A stretch of 14,384 nt of DNA, taken from contig CAJTOB010000056.1 in the NCBI GenBank assembly GCA_910578035.1, positions 5,536-19,919 of the forward strand, given 5' to 3'. The notes below the pieces were generated by a model, which saw nothing but the letters and a program-made list of their open reading frames with translations, was not told where the DNA came from and made no database searches. Made by a program: the position numbers and the translations under genes. Positions 6,326-12,522 of this stretch are shown here, piece by piece; the first letter of the stretch is position 1, and each line of letters starts with the position of its first letter. The stretch comes from an uncultured Muribaculaceae bacterium (GTDB lineage Bacteria; Bacteroidota; Bacteroidia; Bacteroidales; Muribaculaceae).

Positions 6326-6799
6326 TTATCTAAGAGTCCTTATAGAGTCATAATTCATGAATAGTTCCCACTTTAACAAATCATCGGAAGTTGAAATAGT
6401 GCCTGTATAATGCTCTGAATAGCTGACTAGTGTGCCGCCAATATAAACTACTTGCCCAACGTGTAGTGATAAAATCACGTCTTTGGGAACTTTGAGCATA
6501 TCAATGTAAACAAAGATCTTATTATCTTCATCTGTGAAGGTAAGATGTAATATATTTTCGCTGAGCGCCCAGATTGTAAATGGTAAATCATCAATTAAAG
6601 TAAAATTACTTCCTACCTTGGAATCTAAGAATGACTGAATGCTTATTTTTATCTCATCACGAGCAACACTATTTGTTTTCCAGTTATTGAACTGAGACCG
6701 TATTTCATTCGATTTCTTTACAATCTTATAATCGGATTGTAGATTACAAGATAGAAAAAGCGGTATGAGCAATAAGAATAATAGTCGAGGTATTTTCAT
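6326..6799 (-). CDS. Putative lipoprotein of unknown function
   Basis: The 157-residue protein has a lipoprotein signal peptide ending in FLSC, with C18 as the lipidation site. The mature part is predicted mixed alpha/beta and I recognise no family. A stretch near the C-terminus (VILSLHVGQVVYIGGTLVSY) resembles a small beta-barrel segment of the OB type, but this is weak. The ATG follows the stop of the 69-residue gene by only 8 bases, indicating a two-gene operon with it. A possible terminator hairpin lies just downstream at 6289-6314. Like its neighbours it is AT-rich. Confidence 0.7.
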   Translation of the reverse strand: MKIPRLLFLLLIPLFLSCNLQSDYKIVKKSNEIRSQFNNWKTNSVARDEIKISIQSFLDSKVGSNFTLIDDLPFTIWALSENILHLTFTDEDNKIFVYIDMLKVPKDVILSLHVGQVVYIGGTLVSYSEHYTGTISTSDDLLKWELFMNYDSIRTLR

Positions 6800-6807
6800 A
6801 TAATAAT

Positions 6808-7017
6808 TTATATCTGGATTTCTATACTTTCTATATCTGAAGCATATATAGCTTTTTCAGACTTGCCTTCTGATATGATTAAGAAGAAGTCACCGTATTC
6901 GTTTCCTTTAGTTCCTATAAGGATTCTATTAGGAATAATTTCTCTATTTTTCAAAGTAACATTACAACATTTTGTATAGTTACCTTCACAAATTCGCATT
7001 ATTTCAGTTGGCTTCAC
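6808..7017 (-). CDS. Small unknown protein (63 or 69 residues)
   Basis: The frame is bounded upstream by a stop. It can start at a GTG at 7017 (69 residues) or at an ATG 18 bases later (63 residues, MRICEGNY...); I cannot decide between them. There is no signal peptide. The sequence alternates hydrophobic and charged residues (FFLIISEG, YASDIESIEIQI), suggesting a small beta-rich domain. The stop is 8 bases before the lipoprotein start at 6799, so the two are probably translated from one message. I do not recognise it. The real-gene call rests on spacing, orientation and protein-like composition. Confidence 0.55.
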   Translation of the reverse strand: MKPTEIMRICEGNYTKCCNVTLKNREIIPNRILIGTKGNEYGDFFLIISEGKSEKAIYASDIESIEIQI

Positions 7018-7101
7018 TTCTATTGCTGTTTAGTGTTAAATTATTTATTAAGCCATATTGACTTTAAGGATATTTCAATATGTCAGATTGACCTCATTCT
7101 C

Positions 7102-7446
7102 TTAAAAGAGACGTCCATTCATAAATTTATCGACCCATCGTTCTACTTTATTATCACTATATGTGTGATACAAACAAATTACATAGCCGTTTTCATCAAT
7201 AACGAACTTACTATCAACATAACCCAATTCAACGTTGCGATCTGCTGAATAATATATATTAGAGTATATAGTTCTTATACCTTCTTGGTTGTTCGTAATT
7301 TTTACACCTTGTATATAGAGATAGCCATCGGATTCTTCATTCATAAAACAAGTAAAATCAGAAAATCCATAAGGACCTCTAAAACTTACAAAGCAGAAAG
7401 TCCTATTGAGGGATCCAGTAAATTTAATAGTGTATTTACACCGCAT
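7102..7446 (-). CDS. Unknown protein, 114 residues
   Basis: The product starts MRCKYTIKFTG and is rich in aromatic residues and beta-type alternation (FCFVSFRGPYGFSDFTCF, GYLYIQGVKI, GYVICLYHTY). It looks like a small beta-sandwich or barrel. There is no signal peptide or membrane segment. I do not recognise the family. It lies 46 bases downstream of the 117-residue gene and 84 bases upstream of the next small gene, all in the same direction, so a common transcript is likely. It is AT-rich island content; a mobile-element cargo role is possible but not shown. Confidence 0.6.
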   Translation of the reverse strand: MRCKYTIKFTGSLNRTFCFVSFRGPYGFSDFTCFMNEESDGYLYIQGVKITNNQEGIRTIYSNIYYSADRNVELGYVDSKFVIDENGYVICLYHTYSDNKVERWVDKFMNGRLF

Positions 7447-7492
7447 TTTTGATATTAGTTTATAATCGGTTTCGCTGGAATTAGAGGAATTA

Positions 7493-7846
7493 TTAACGAT
7501 TAAGTTCGCTTAGTCTTTTAACTAAATCTTCATGAGAGCATTTCGAATATATTTTAATCCATGATTCAACGCCTCCATCTTCATCCATATATTTCAGTCG
7601 CTCTGTAACTGTCGTATCCATATTAAACGTAATATTGTCGACAAACTCCTTCCAAAAGCTTTTTTTGGTCTCAGGAAGTTGACTGTTATATCGACTTACC
7701 AATGTGTCATAGGCTTCCCTGGCTTGTGTATAGAGATTGTCAATTTTCAGGCACTTTGCTATTGCAGCAATTTCTTGCAACTTTTGTAAGTGTATAGTCA
7801 GTTCATACGAAGGTCTGACTATTGTATTTCGCACTGGAATTCTCAT
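7493..7846 (-). CDS. Unknown helical protein, 117 residues
   Basis: The protein reads as mainly alpha-helical and charged (LQKLQEIAAIAKCLKIDNLY, TERLKYMDEDGG, HEDLVKRLSELNR), with no signal peptide, membrane segment or motif I recognise. It is the first gene after the candidate structured RNA: its ATG is about 50 bases past that RNA's terminator, with no consensus promoter in between. It may therefore depend on read-through of the terminator, which would make the RNA a leader or attenuator, or use a promoter I cannot see. It is followed by the 114-residue gene in the same direction. Confidence 0.6.
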   Translation of the reverse strand: MRIPVRNTIVRPSYELTIHLQKLQEIAAIAKCLKIDNLYTQAREAYDTLVSRYNSQLPETKKSFWKEFVDNITFNMDTTVTERLKYMDEDGGVESWIKIYSKCSHEDLVKRLSELNR

Positions 7847-7896
7847 TTAATTATCATTGTTTCTCAGCCCCCATTGAAACGTTTAGGATTGGACAT

Positions 7897-8167
7897 AAAA
7901 AAGGTGTGAGGACTGTATCTCGTTTTATCCGGTCTCAGGTCTTGGTCTACCTACAGCATGGATAAAACAATAGCCCCACACCGAACTTGCATATAGTCTA
8001 CCATTCACGGCAGGGTATAGGCAACCGATGTAGGTGCTATTGCCAACTCCATCTTCATGCAGTTTTCAGACGACCAAGTTTGAGAACCGAAGATAAAATT
8101 TCAATAACACCTTTTTGATTAAAAAGCTGATTCAGGATTGGCTATCTCTATAGTTGTTCTGAATCGT
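7897..8167 (-). ncRNA. Candidate structured RNA, ~270 nt, with pseudoknot and intrinsic terminator
   Basis: No open frame of note occupies this stretch. On the minus strand a -7 element (TATATTTG) precedes a series of helices. In plus-strand positions: 8129-8135 with 8159-8165 (7 bp exact), 8111-8116 with 8121-8126, 8051-8056 with 8089-8094 enclosing 8062-8068 with 8081-8087 (6 of 7), 8020-8024 with 8040-8044, and 7999-8002 with 8014-8017. The 3' end folds as 7922-7930 with 7960-7968 (9 bp exact) inside 7903-7911 with 7974-7982 (8 of 9), then a run of six T. Loop bases 8029-8034 (TGTAGG) are complementary to 7950-7955 (CCTACA), giving a possible pseudoknot. tmRNA and RNase P signatures are absent. 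Family unassigned; it could be an independent small RNA, a leader of the downstream genes, or a mobile-element RNA. Confidence 0.6.
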
Positions 8168-8196
8168 GTGCAAATATAATCAAAAAAGTGTTATTG
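8102..8196. repeat. 20-bp inverted repeat around the candidate RNA promoter
   Basis: 8102-8121 and 8177-8196 are reverse complements at 19 of 20 positions (CAATAACACCTTTTTGATTA in the left arm). The right arm overlaps the candidate -7 element, while the left arm is inside the presumed transcript. It also encloses the 7-bp repeat of the first RNA hairpin. It may be an operator-like or fold-back DNA structure. Confidence 0.75.
8171..8178 (-). promoter_or_regulatory. Candidate -7 element of the structured RNA
   Basis: The minus strand reads TATATTTG, a perfect TAnnTTTG box. No TTTG is found at the expected -33 distance, so this is a half-consensus promoter. It would start the RNA near 8167, just before its first hairpin. 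Confidence 0.45.
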
Positions 8197-8259
8197 GTGG
8201 GACTATCAATAAAGAAAAATGCTGAAAGTTGTTGTAAAACATGATTCAGAGTCTTCTAT

Positions 8260-8281
8260 TAGTTCACAAGTAGTTCACAAG
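8260..8281. repeat. Exact 11-bp tandem direct repeat near the island edge
   Basis: TAGTTCACAAG occurs at 8260-8270 and again at 8271-8281. At the other edge of the island CGGTTTAACT occurs at 3972-3981 and 3984-3993. Short paired repeats near tRNA-bounded ends could be recombinase arm sites, but this is speculative. Confidence 0.6.
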
Positions 8282-8350
8282 CTTTTTTGATTTGTTGGAC
8301 TGAGTGGCGTTGGACGGAGCAAGCTCCGTGAACTTGGACGAATGGGGTAA

Positions 8351-8393
8351 AAATTAAAAATCTGAGGATTGGCCGGGGCTGATCCTCAGATTT
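8351..8393 (-). terminator. Intrinsic terminator of tRNA-Gly
   Basis: AAATCTGAGGAT (8358-8369) and ATCCTCAGATTT (8382-8393) form an exact 12-bp stem with a 12-base loop. On the minus strand it is followed by a T-rich run (TTTTTAATTTTTA with the stem end). It begins 7 bases after the tRNA 3' end. Confidence 0.85.
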
Positions 8394-8400
8394 GGGGGTG

Positions 8401-8473
8401 AGCGACAGACGGGGGTCGAACCCGCGACCCTCAGCTTGGGAAGCTGATGCTCTACCGACTGAGCTACTGTCGC
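8401..8473 (-). tRNA. tRNA-Gly(CCC), intact
   Basis: Read on the minus strand this is a full cloverleaf of 73 nt: acceptor GCGACAG/CTGTCGC, D-arm GCTC-AGTCGGTA-GAGC, anticodon arm TCAGC-TTCCCAA-GCTGA with anticodon CCC (reads GGG glycine codons), five-base variable loop, T-arm GCGGG-TTCGACC-CCCGT, and discriminator U, as usual for glycine tRNAs. CCA is not encoded, so it must be added after transcription. The gene has a consensus promoter upstream and a strong terminator downstream, so it is a single-gene transcript. It is the normal counterpart of the interrupted copy at 3823-3928. Confidence 0.96.
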
Positions 8474-8489
8474 ATTCGGTATTGTGGGG

Positions 8490-8520
8490 CAAAGGTAAGC
8501 ATTTGCATTCAATCGGCAAA
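8490..8520 (-). promoter_or_regulatory. Promoter of the intact tRNA-Gly
   Basis: On the minus strand TTTG (complement of 8517-8520), a 19-base spacer and TACCTTTG (complement of 8490-8497) match the Bacteroidetes consensus exactly. The predicted start is about ten bases before the mature tRNA 5' end at 8473. Confidence 0.85.
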
Positions 8521-8562
8521 GGATTTGTGCAATCTTTTGGTATGTTTTCGCGTTTTAGAGTT

Positions 8563-9144
8563 ATGGAAGAAAATAGTATAGAGATAGAGGTGCATCCCTG
8601 GGAGCCGTTTGTGCCGGAGGGTGCGCGGGTGCTGATTATGGGTACGTTTCCGCCGCAGCGCAAGCGGTGGTCGATGGATTTTTATTATCCGAACCGGACG
8701 AATGATTTCTGGTTTATGATGGGGCTGATTTTCAGGGGCGACCGTTATGCTTTGTATGACGCGGGCGCGAAGCGGTTCGATCTCGGCGCTATAAAGGGTC
8801 TGCTTGAGGAGCGGGGTATTGCGCTGAATGATACGGGGCGGAAGGTGCGCCGGCTGATGGGCAATGCTTCGGATAAGTTTCTGGAGATTGTGGAGGCTGT
8901 GCCTCTCGATGAGCTTCTTGCGCAGATGCCGCTGTGCCACACGGTTGTGACTACGGGGGAGAAGGCTGCGGGTGTGGTGGCCGCTCTGACGGGCACTGAG
9001 CTTCCGAAGATGGGCGAGAGGGTGCGCGGTGCCGGAGGGCTTGAGATATGGCGAATGCCGTCGACGAGCCGCGCCTATCCTCTGAAGCTTGAGAAGAAGG
9101 CGGAGTATTACGAGAGGATGTTCCGGGCGGCGGGGGTGCTGTGA
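8563..9144 (+). CDS. Uracil-DNA glycosylase superfamily protein
   Basis: The 193-residue protein has the layout of the UDG superfamily, which excises deaminated or mismatched bases from DNA. Near the N-terminus GTFPPQ (27-32) takes the place of the catalytic/water-binding loop, followed by FYYPNRTNDFW (40-50), a stacking region like the YxHPxNxFW of hypoxanthine-DNA and MUG-like glycosylases. Near the C-terminus MPSTSRAY (165-172) fits the PS[ST]S minor-groove loop. The exact subfamily and base specificity cannot be read from the sequence. The ATG at 8563 is chosen because the conserved part begins about 20 residues later; an in-frame ATG at 8542 is an alternative. The open frame also runs back into the tRNA, which is not coding. 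GC-rich, single gene, likely terminator at 9144-9166. Confidence 0.82.
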   Translation: MEENSIEIEVHPWEPFVPEGARVLIMGTFPPQRKRWSMDFYYPNRTNDFWFMMGLIFRGDRYALYDAGAKRFDLGAIKGLLEERGIALNDTGRKVRRLMGNASDKFLEIVEAVPLDELLAQMPLCHTVVTTGEKAAGVVAALTGTELPKMGERVRGAGGLEIWRMPSTSRAYPLKLEKKAEYYERMFRAAGVL

Positions 9145-9166
9145 AGTGTCATTTGTACACTTTTTT
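9144..9166 (+). terminator. Terminator after the glycosylase gene
   Basis: AAGTGT (9144-9149) and ACACTT (9157-9162) form a 6-bp stem with a 7-base loop, and the run of six T begins at 9161. It overlaps the last base of the stop codon. Confidence 0.55.
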
Positions 9167-9205
9167 AATGAAAAACTGAGCATATTCTTTTTTTTCGGAG
9201 TGGGG

Positions 9206-9238
9206 TTTGACATTGTTGTCGGATTTTAGCTATCTTTG
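9206..9238 (+). promoter_or_regulatory. Promoter of the M6 protease gene
   Basis: TTTG at 9206-9209, a 21-base spacer and TATCTTTG at 9231-9238 match the Bacteroidetes consensus. Transcription should begin near 9245, giving a very short leader before the ATG at 9259. Confidence 0.85.
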
Positions 9239-9258
9239 CAGGCAATAGTGTCAAAAAA

Positions 9259-11361
9259 ATGAAAAATAATCTTAGAAAGATGGTGGCAGCGCTTCTGCTG
9301 GGTGCAGGGGCGGCTACGATGTATGGCATACCTGCGAAGAAGGGTGTGTTTACGTATGTGCAGGCTGACGGTACTGCGGTTGATGTAGAGCTTGTCGGCG
9401 ATGAATATGCGCATATCTATGTTACTCCCGAGGGTTATCCTCTTGTGGAGAAGGACGGCAATCTTTATTATGCGAGGGTGTCTGCCGACGGCACTTTGGA
9501 GGCCTGCGCAGAGCGTGTGACGGCCGGGAAGCAGCGGGCGGCTGCGTTGAATGGCGATGCGGAGCTTGCGGACGGTTCGCTTGTAGGCAAGGCGCTTGCG
9601 GCGATGGCTGAGCAATCGCGCCTCCGCAGGCGTTCGGAGGGTTCCGGCCGCGCGGTGTCGCGAGCGCCGAAGGGTCCGGGTCTTACTCCTGATGCCAATT
9701 TCCCGGTGACGGGTTCGCCTCATGTGCTTGTGATTCTTGTGGAGTATGCGGATGTGTCGATGACGCTGCCGAATGCTCACGATTATTTTTCGCGCATGAT
9801 GACGGAGCGCGGTTTCAGCGACTATGGCGGCACGGGGTGCGCTCTCGATTTTTTTGATGAGAATTCGTGCGGGCAGTTTACGCCTCAGATAGATGTTTAC
9901 GGGCCTGTGCGCTTGCCGCGGGTGCGTTCGTACTACGGAAGCAATGATTCCAACGGTGATGACAAATGTCCTGAGCAGATGATAATCCATGCCTGCGAGG
10001 CGCTCGACGATGAAATAGATTTTGTGAAGTATGATACGGACGGCGACGGCGAGATAGACAATGTGTTTGTGTTCTATGCGGGCCGCGGCGAGGCCGACGG
10101 CGGCGGTTCGACCACGGTATGGCCTCATGCGTGGTTTGTGAAGGACGGCGCCGGCGAGACTCATTATTTCGACGGTGTGCTACTGAACCGCTATGCGTGT
10201 TCGAACGAGTGGGGTTCGGGCCGACCGGACGGTGTAGGCACGTTTATCCATGAGTTCTCGCATGTGATGGGTCTGCCCGACCTTTATGCGACAGAGAACT
10301 CTAGCTCGGCTTTCACTCCGGGAGAGTGGTCTACTCTCGACTATGGCCCCTATAACAACGACGGGTGTACGCCGCCGATGTATTCGGCCTATGAGCGCTA
10401 TGCGCTTGGCTGGATTGAGCCTGTGGAAATCAACGGTCCGATGTCGGCTACGCTTCAGCCTATAGGGAGCAATACGTGCGGTATCATCAAGACGGGGAAA
10501 GTGAATGAGTTTTTCCTGGTGGAGAACCGCCAGCAGACGTCGTGGGATGAGTATATTCCGGGTCATGGCATGCTTGTGTGGCATATAGACTATAATGCGT
10601 ATGCATGGACGCGCAATACTGTCAACAATACGGCGAGCCACCAGTATGTAGACATAGAGGAGGCTGACAACACCAGGACGGAACGGACCCGGGCGGGCGA
10701 CGCTTTCCCGGGCACGTCGAATGTGCGGTCGTTTACAGACGATACGACGCCTTCGATGCAGACCTGGAGCGGCACCGGGCTTGAGCTTCCGATTACTGAT
10801 ATATTCGAGAGTGCCGAGGGAATTATAACGTTTGATGTGGCCGGTGGCGGCGCGAACGCGGTGCCTGAGGCTCCGACTGTCCTTGCGGCTACCGATGTTG
10901 TGTCGGACGGTTTTACGGCCAACTGGGAGGCGGCGCCCGATACGAGGTATCTGCTGAGCGTGTATTCTCGCGGCGATGGCGGCGAACGTGTGTACAAGGC
11001 GTTCAATCAGACGAATGTAGGCTCTGTGGCTTCTGCACGGGTGAGCGGCCTTGCGCCTGAAACGACGTATTATTATACTGTTTCGGCGATGAAGGGATTT
11101 GACGTTTCGGCAGAGTCGGACGAAATGGCTGTGAGCACCACCAGCGGTATCGGCCTTATCGGTGCGGGCGACAGTCCTGTGGTGAGCGTGGCCGGAGGCG
11201 TGCTTTCGGTGCGTGGCGTTTCGGAGGCCACTGTAGTGGCTGTGTTCGATGTGGCAGGGCGTATGGTTGCCACGGGCCGCGGCGAGTGCGGTTTCGGGCT
11301 CGGCCAGGGCTTGTATATTGTTCGCGCAGGCGGTTTTTCGGCCAAAGTGCACGTGAGGTGA
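9259..11361 (+). CDS. Secreted M6-family zinc metalloprotease with FN3 and T9SS-like C-terminal domain
   Basis: The 700-residue protein starts with a signal peptide (about 1-23). A propeptide-like region follows (about 24-145), then a catalytic domain of the M6 family (immune inhibitor A type). The zinc motif HEFSHVMGLPD has H331, E332, H335, G338 and D341, matching HExxHxxGxxD, so activity is expected. A DTDGDGEID loop near 259-267 is a likely calcium site. A fibronectin type III domain covers about 535-630 (APTVLAATDVVSDGFTANWE). The last ~70 residues resemble type IX sorting domains (VFDVAGRMVATG, GLYIVRAGGFSAKVHVR), implying export across the outer membrane and surface attachment or release. 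It has its own promoter and is monocistronic or weakly coupled to the next gene. Substrate is unknown. Family call is strong; the sorting route is inferred. Confidence 0.92.
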   Translation: MKNNLRKMVAALLLGAGAATMYGIPAKKGVFTYVQADGTAVDVELVGDEYAHIYVTPEGYPLVEKDGNLYYARVSADGTLEACAERVTAGKQRAAALNGDAELADGSLVGKALAAMAEQSRLRRRSEGSGRAVSRAPKGPGLTPDANFPVTGSPHVLVILVEYADVSMTLPNAHDYFSRMMTERGFSDYGGTGCALDFFDENSCGQFTPQIDVYGPVRLPRVRSYYGSNDSNGDDKCPEQMIIHACEALDDEIDFVKYDTDGDGEIDNVFVFYAGRGEADGGGSTTVWPHAWFVKDGAGETHYFDGVLLNRYACSNEWGSGRPDGVGTFIHEFSHVMGLPDLYATENSSSAFTPGEWSTLDYGPYNNDGCTPPMYSAYERYALGWIEPVEINGPMSATLQPIGSNTCGIIKTGKVNEFFLVENRQQTSWDEYIPGHGMLVWHIDYNAYAWTRNTVNNTASHQYVDIEEADNTRTERTRAGDAFPGTSNVRSFTDDTTPSMQTWSGTGLELPITDIFESAEGIITFDVAGGGANAVPEAPTVLAATDVVSDGFTANWEAAPDTRYLLSVYSRGDGGERVYKAFNQTNVGSVASARVSGLAPETTYYYTVSAMKGFDVSAESDEMAVSTTSGIGLIGAGDSPVVSVAGGVLSVRGVSEATVVAVFDVAGRMVATGRGECGFGLGQGLYIVRAGGFSAKVHVR

Positions 11362-11363
11362 TT

Positions 11364-11387
11364 TTTCCGCAGAGTTTTCTGCGGGAA
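11364..11387 (+). terminator. Hairpin after the protease gene
   Basis: A 7-bp exact stem (CCGCAGA 11367-11373, TCTGCGG 11378-11384) extends to ten pairs with one wobble and has a four-base loop. It lies five bases past the stop. No T-run follows it, so it may be a weak terminator or an mRNA-stabilising hairpin. Confidence 0.4.
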
Positions 11388-11460
11388 GCGTGGCCGGATA
11401 TGGCCGAGGTTAACAAATGGATTGAAGAAAACGTTTATTTATAAAAATATATATGTTGTT

Positions 11461-12339
11461 ATGAAAATAAGAACTATTTCGGCACTTATGGCCGGCGTAT
11501 TGCTTGCAGGCTCTTTCACGGGGTGCGTGAGCAAGAAGAAATATAATGAGCTCGAGGCGCTTCACCGCCAGATGAGCCAGAATTATACGACTGTTCAGGC
11601 TAATTATCAGCAGGAGCAGGCCAAGTCGCAGACTATTCAGGCGCTTCTGGACGAGGCTCGGCGTAATAATGCGGAGCTGAAGGATAATTACGCGAAGCTG
11701 CAGGGTTCGCTCGACAAGAGTATTTCGCAGAATGCTCAGGGTAATGTGAATATTTCGAAGCTTGTCGACGAAATCAATGCTTCGAACAAGTATATCAAGC
11801 AGCTTGTGCAGGCCAAGAGTAAGAGCGATTCGCTCAATCTGGCTCTGACGACGAATCTGACACGTTCGCTTTCGGGTAGTGAGCTCGATGAGGTGAATGT
11901 GCGTGTGCTCAAGGGTGTTGTCTATATCTCGCTGGCTGATAATATGCTTTTCAAGAGCGGCAGCTATGAGGTGAACGAGCGTGCGATGCAGACATTGTCG
12001 AAAATCGCGAAGATTATCAAGGATTACAACGATTATGATGTGCTCGTTGAGGGTAATACCGACCCTGTGCCTATCAATCGTACGAATATCCGCAATAACT
12101 GGGATTTGTCGGCTCTGCGCGCATCGTCGATTGTGCAGGTGCTTCAGAATGATTTCGGTGTTAATCCGTCGCGTCTGACGGCTGCGGGCCGCGGCGAGTA
12201 TAATGCGATAGCGGATAACAGCACTGAGCTCGGCCGCCAGCGTAATCGCCGTACTGAAATCATAATTACTCCTAAGCTCGACCAGTTCCTCGATCTTATA
12301 GATAAGGCACCGGAGGGGGAAAGCGTAAGTAATAAGTAA
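11461..12339 (+). CDS. OmpA/Pal-type peptidoglycan-binding lipoprotein with coiled coil
   Basis: From the ATG at 11461 the protein has 292 residues. The signal peptide ends at FTGC, with C22 as the lipidation site. Residues about 25-125 form a long coiled coil (KKKYNELEALHRQMSQ, QALLDEARRNNAELKDNYAK). Residues about 143-285 are an OmpA-like peptidoglycan-binding domain, with EGNTDPVPI, NNWDLSALRA (D215 and R220 fit the diaminopimelate-binding pair) and GRQRNRRTEI. It should tether the outer membrane to the cell wall. A TTG at 11422 would add 13 residues ahead of the signal peptide and is rejected. The last few codons (SVSNK) are made of the AT-rich repeat that fills the downstream spacer, so the C-terminus looks repeat-derived. 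No consensus promoter is evident; it may share the protease transcript. Confidence 0.9.
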   Translation: MKIRTISALMAGVLLAGSFTGCVSKKKYNELEALHRQMSQNYTTVQANYQQEQAKSQTIQALLDEARRNNAELKDNYAKLQGSLDKSISQNAQGNVNISKLVDEINASNKYIKQLVQAKSKSDSLNLALTTNLTRSLSGSELDEVNVRVLKGVVYISLADNMLFKSGSYEVNERAMQTLSKIAKIIKDYNDYDVLVEGNTDPVPINRTNIRNNWDLSALRASSIVQVLQNDFGVNPSRLTAAGRGEYNAIADNSTELGRQRNRRTEIIITPKLDQFLDLIDKAPEGESVSNK

Positions 12340-12519
12340 TAAGTTTTAAGTAATAGGCCTTAAGTAATAAGGTTTAAGGGAGAAGTAATAGATAATAAGT
12401 AATAAGTATTTTAAACGATAAATAAGAAGGAATAAGTAATAAGGTGTAGTGGCGATGGCCAAATCCTTATTACTTATTCCTTTTTACTTATTGCTTATAA
12501 TTACTTATTGCTTATAAGA
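12322..12519. repeat. AT-rich AGTAATA repeat block with inverted arm
   Basis: Many copies of AAGTAATA / AATAAGT fill 12325-12444, and the reverse form (TTACTTATT, TTGCTTATAA) fills 12465-12519. The block begins inside the last codons of the OmpA-like gene and ends just before the stop of the convergent gene. The arms can fold into a long hairpin. It is low-complexity spacer, with a terminator role at its centre. Confidence 0.8.
12427..12482. terminator. Bidirectional terminator between convergent genes
   Basis: 12427-12444 and 12465-12482 are exact 18-bp reverse complements (AAGGAATAAGTAATAAGG in the left arm) around a 20-base loop. T-rich sequence follows on both strands. It would separate the OmpA-like gene from the inositol-phosphate synthase. 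Confidence 0.7.
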
Positions 12520-12522
12520 AGA

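Noticed and set aside
7897..8167. tmRNA, RNase P or riboswitch identity for the structured RNA
   Set aside because: No tRNA-like ends or tag frame, no RNase P core signature, and no riboswitch consensus I can recognise, so it is left unassigned.
3930..8390. Integrative conjugative element or complete prophage
   Set aside because: No integrase, relaxase, replication, mobilisation or structural gene is visible; only cargo-like genes and repeats are seen.
8392..8562. Extension of the glycosylase frame back through the tRNA-Gly gene
   Set aside because: The segment is the tRNA and its promoter; the family-like part begins after 8563.
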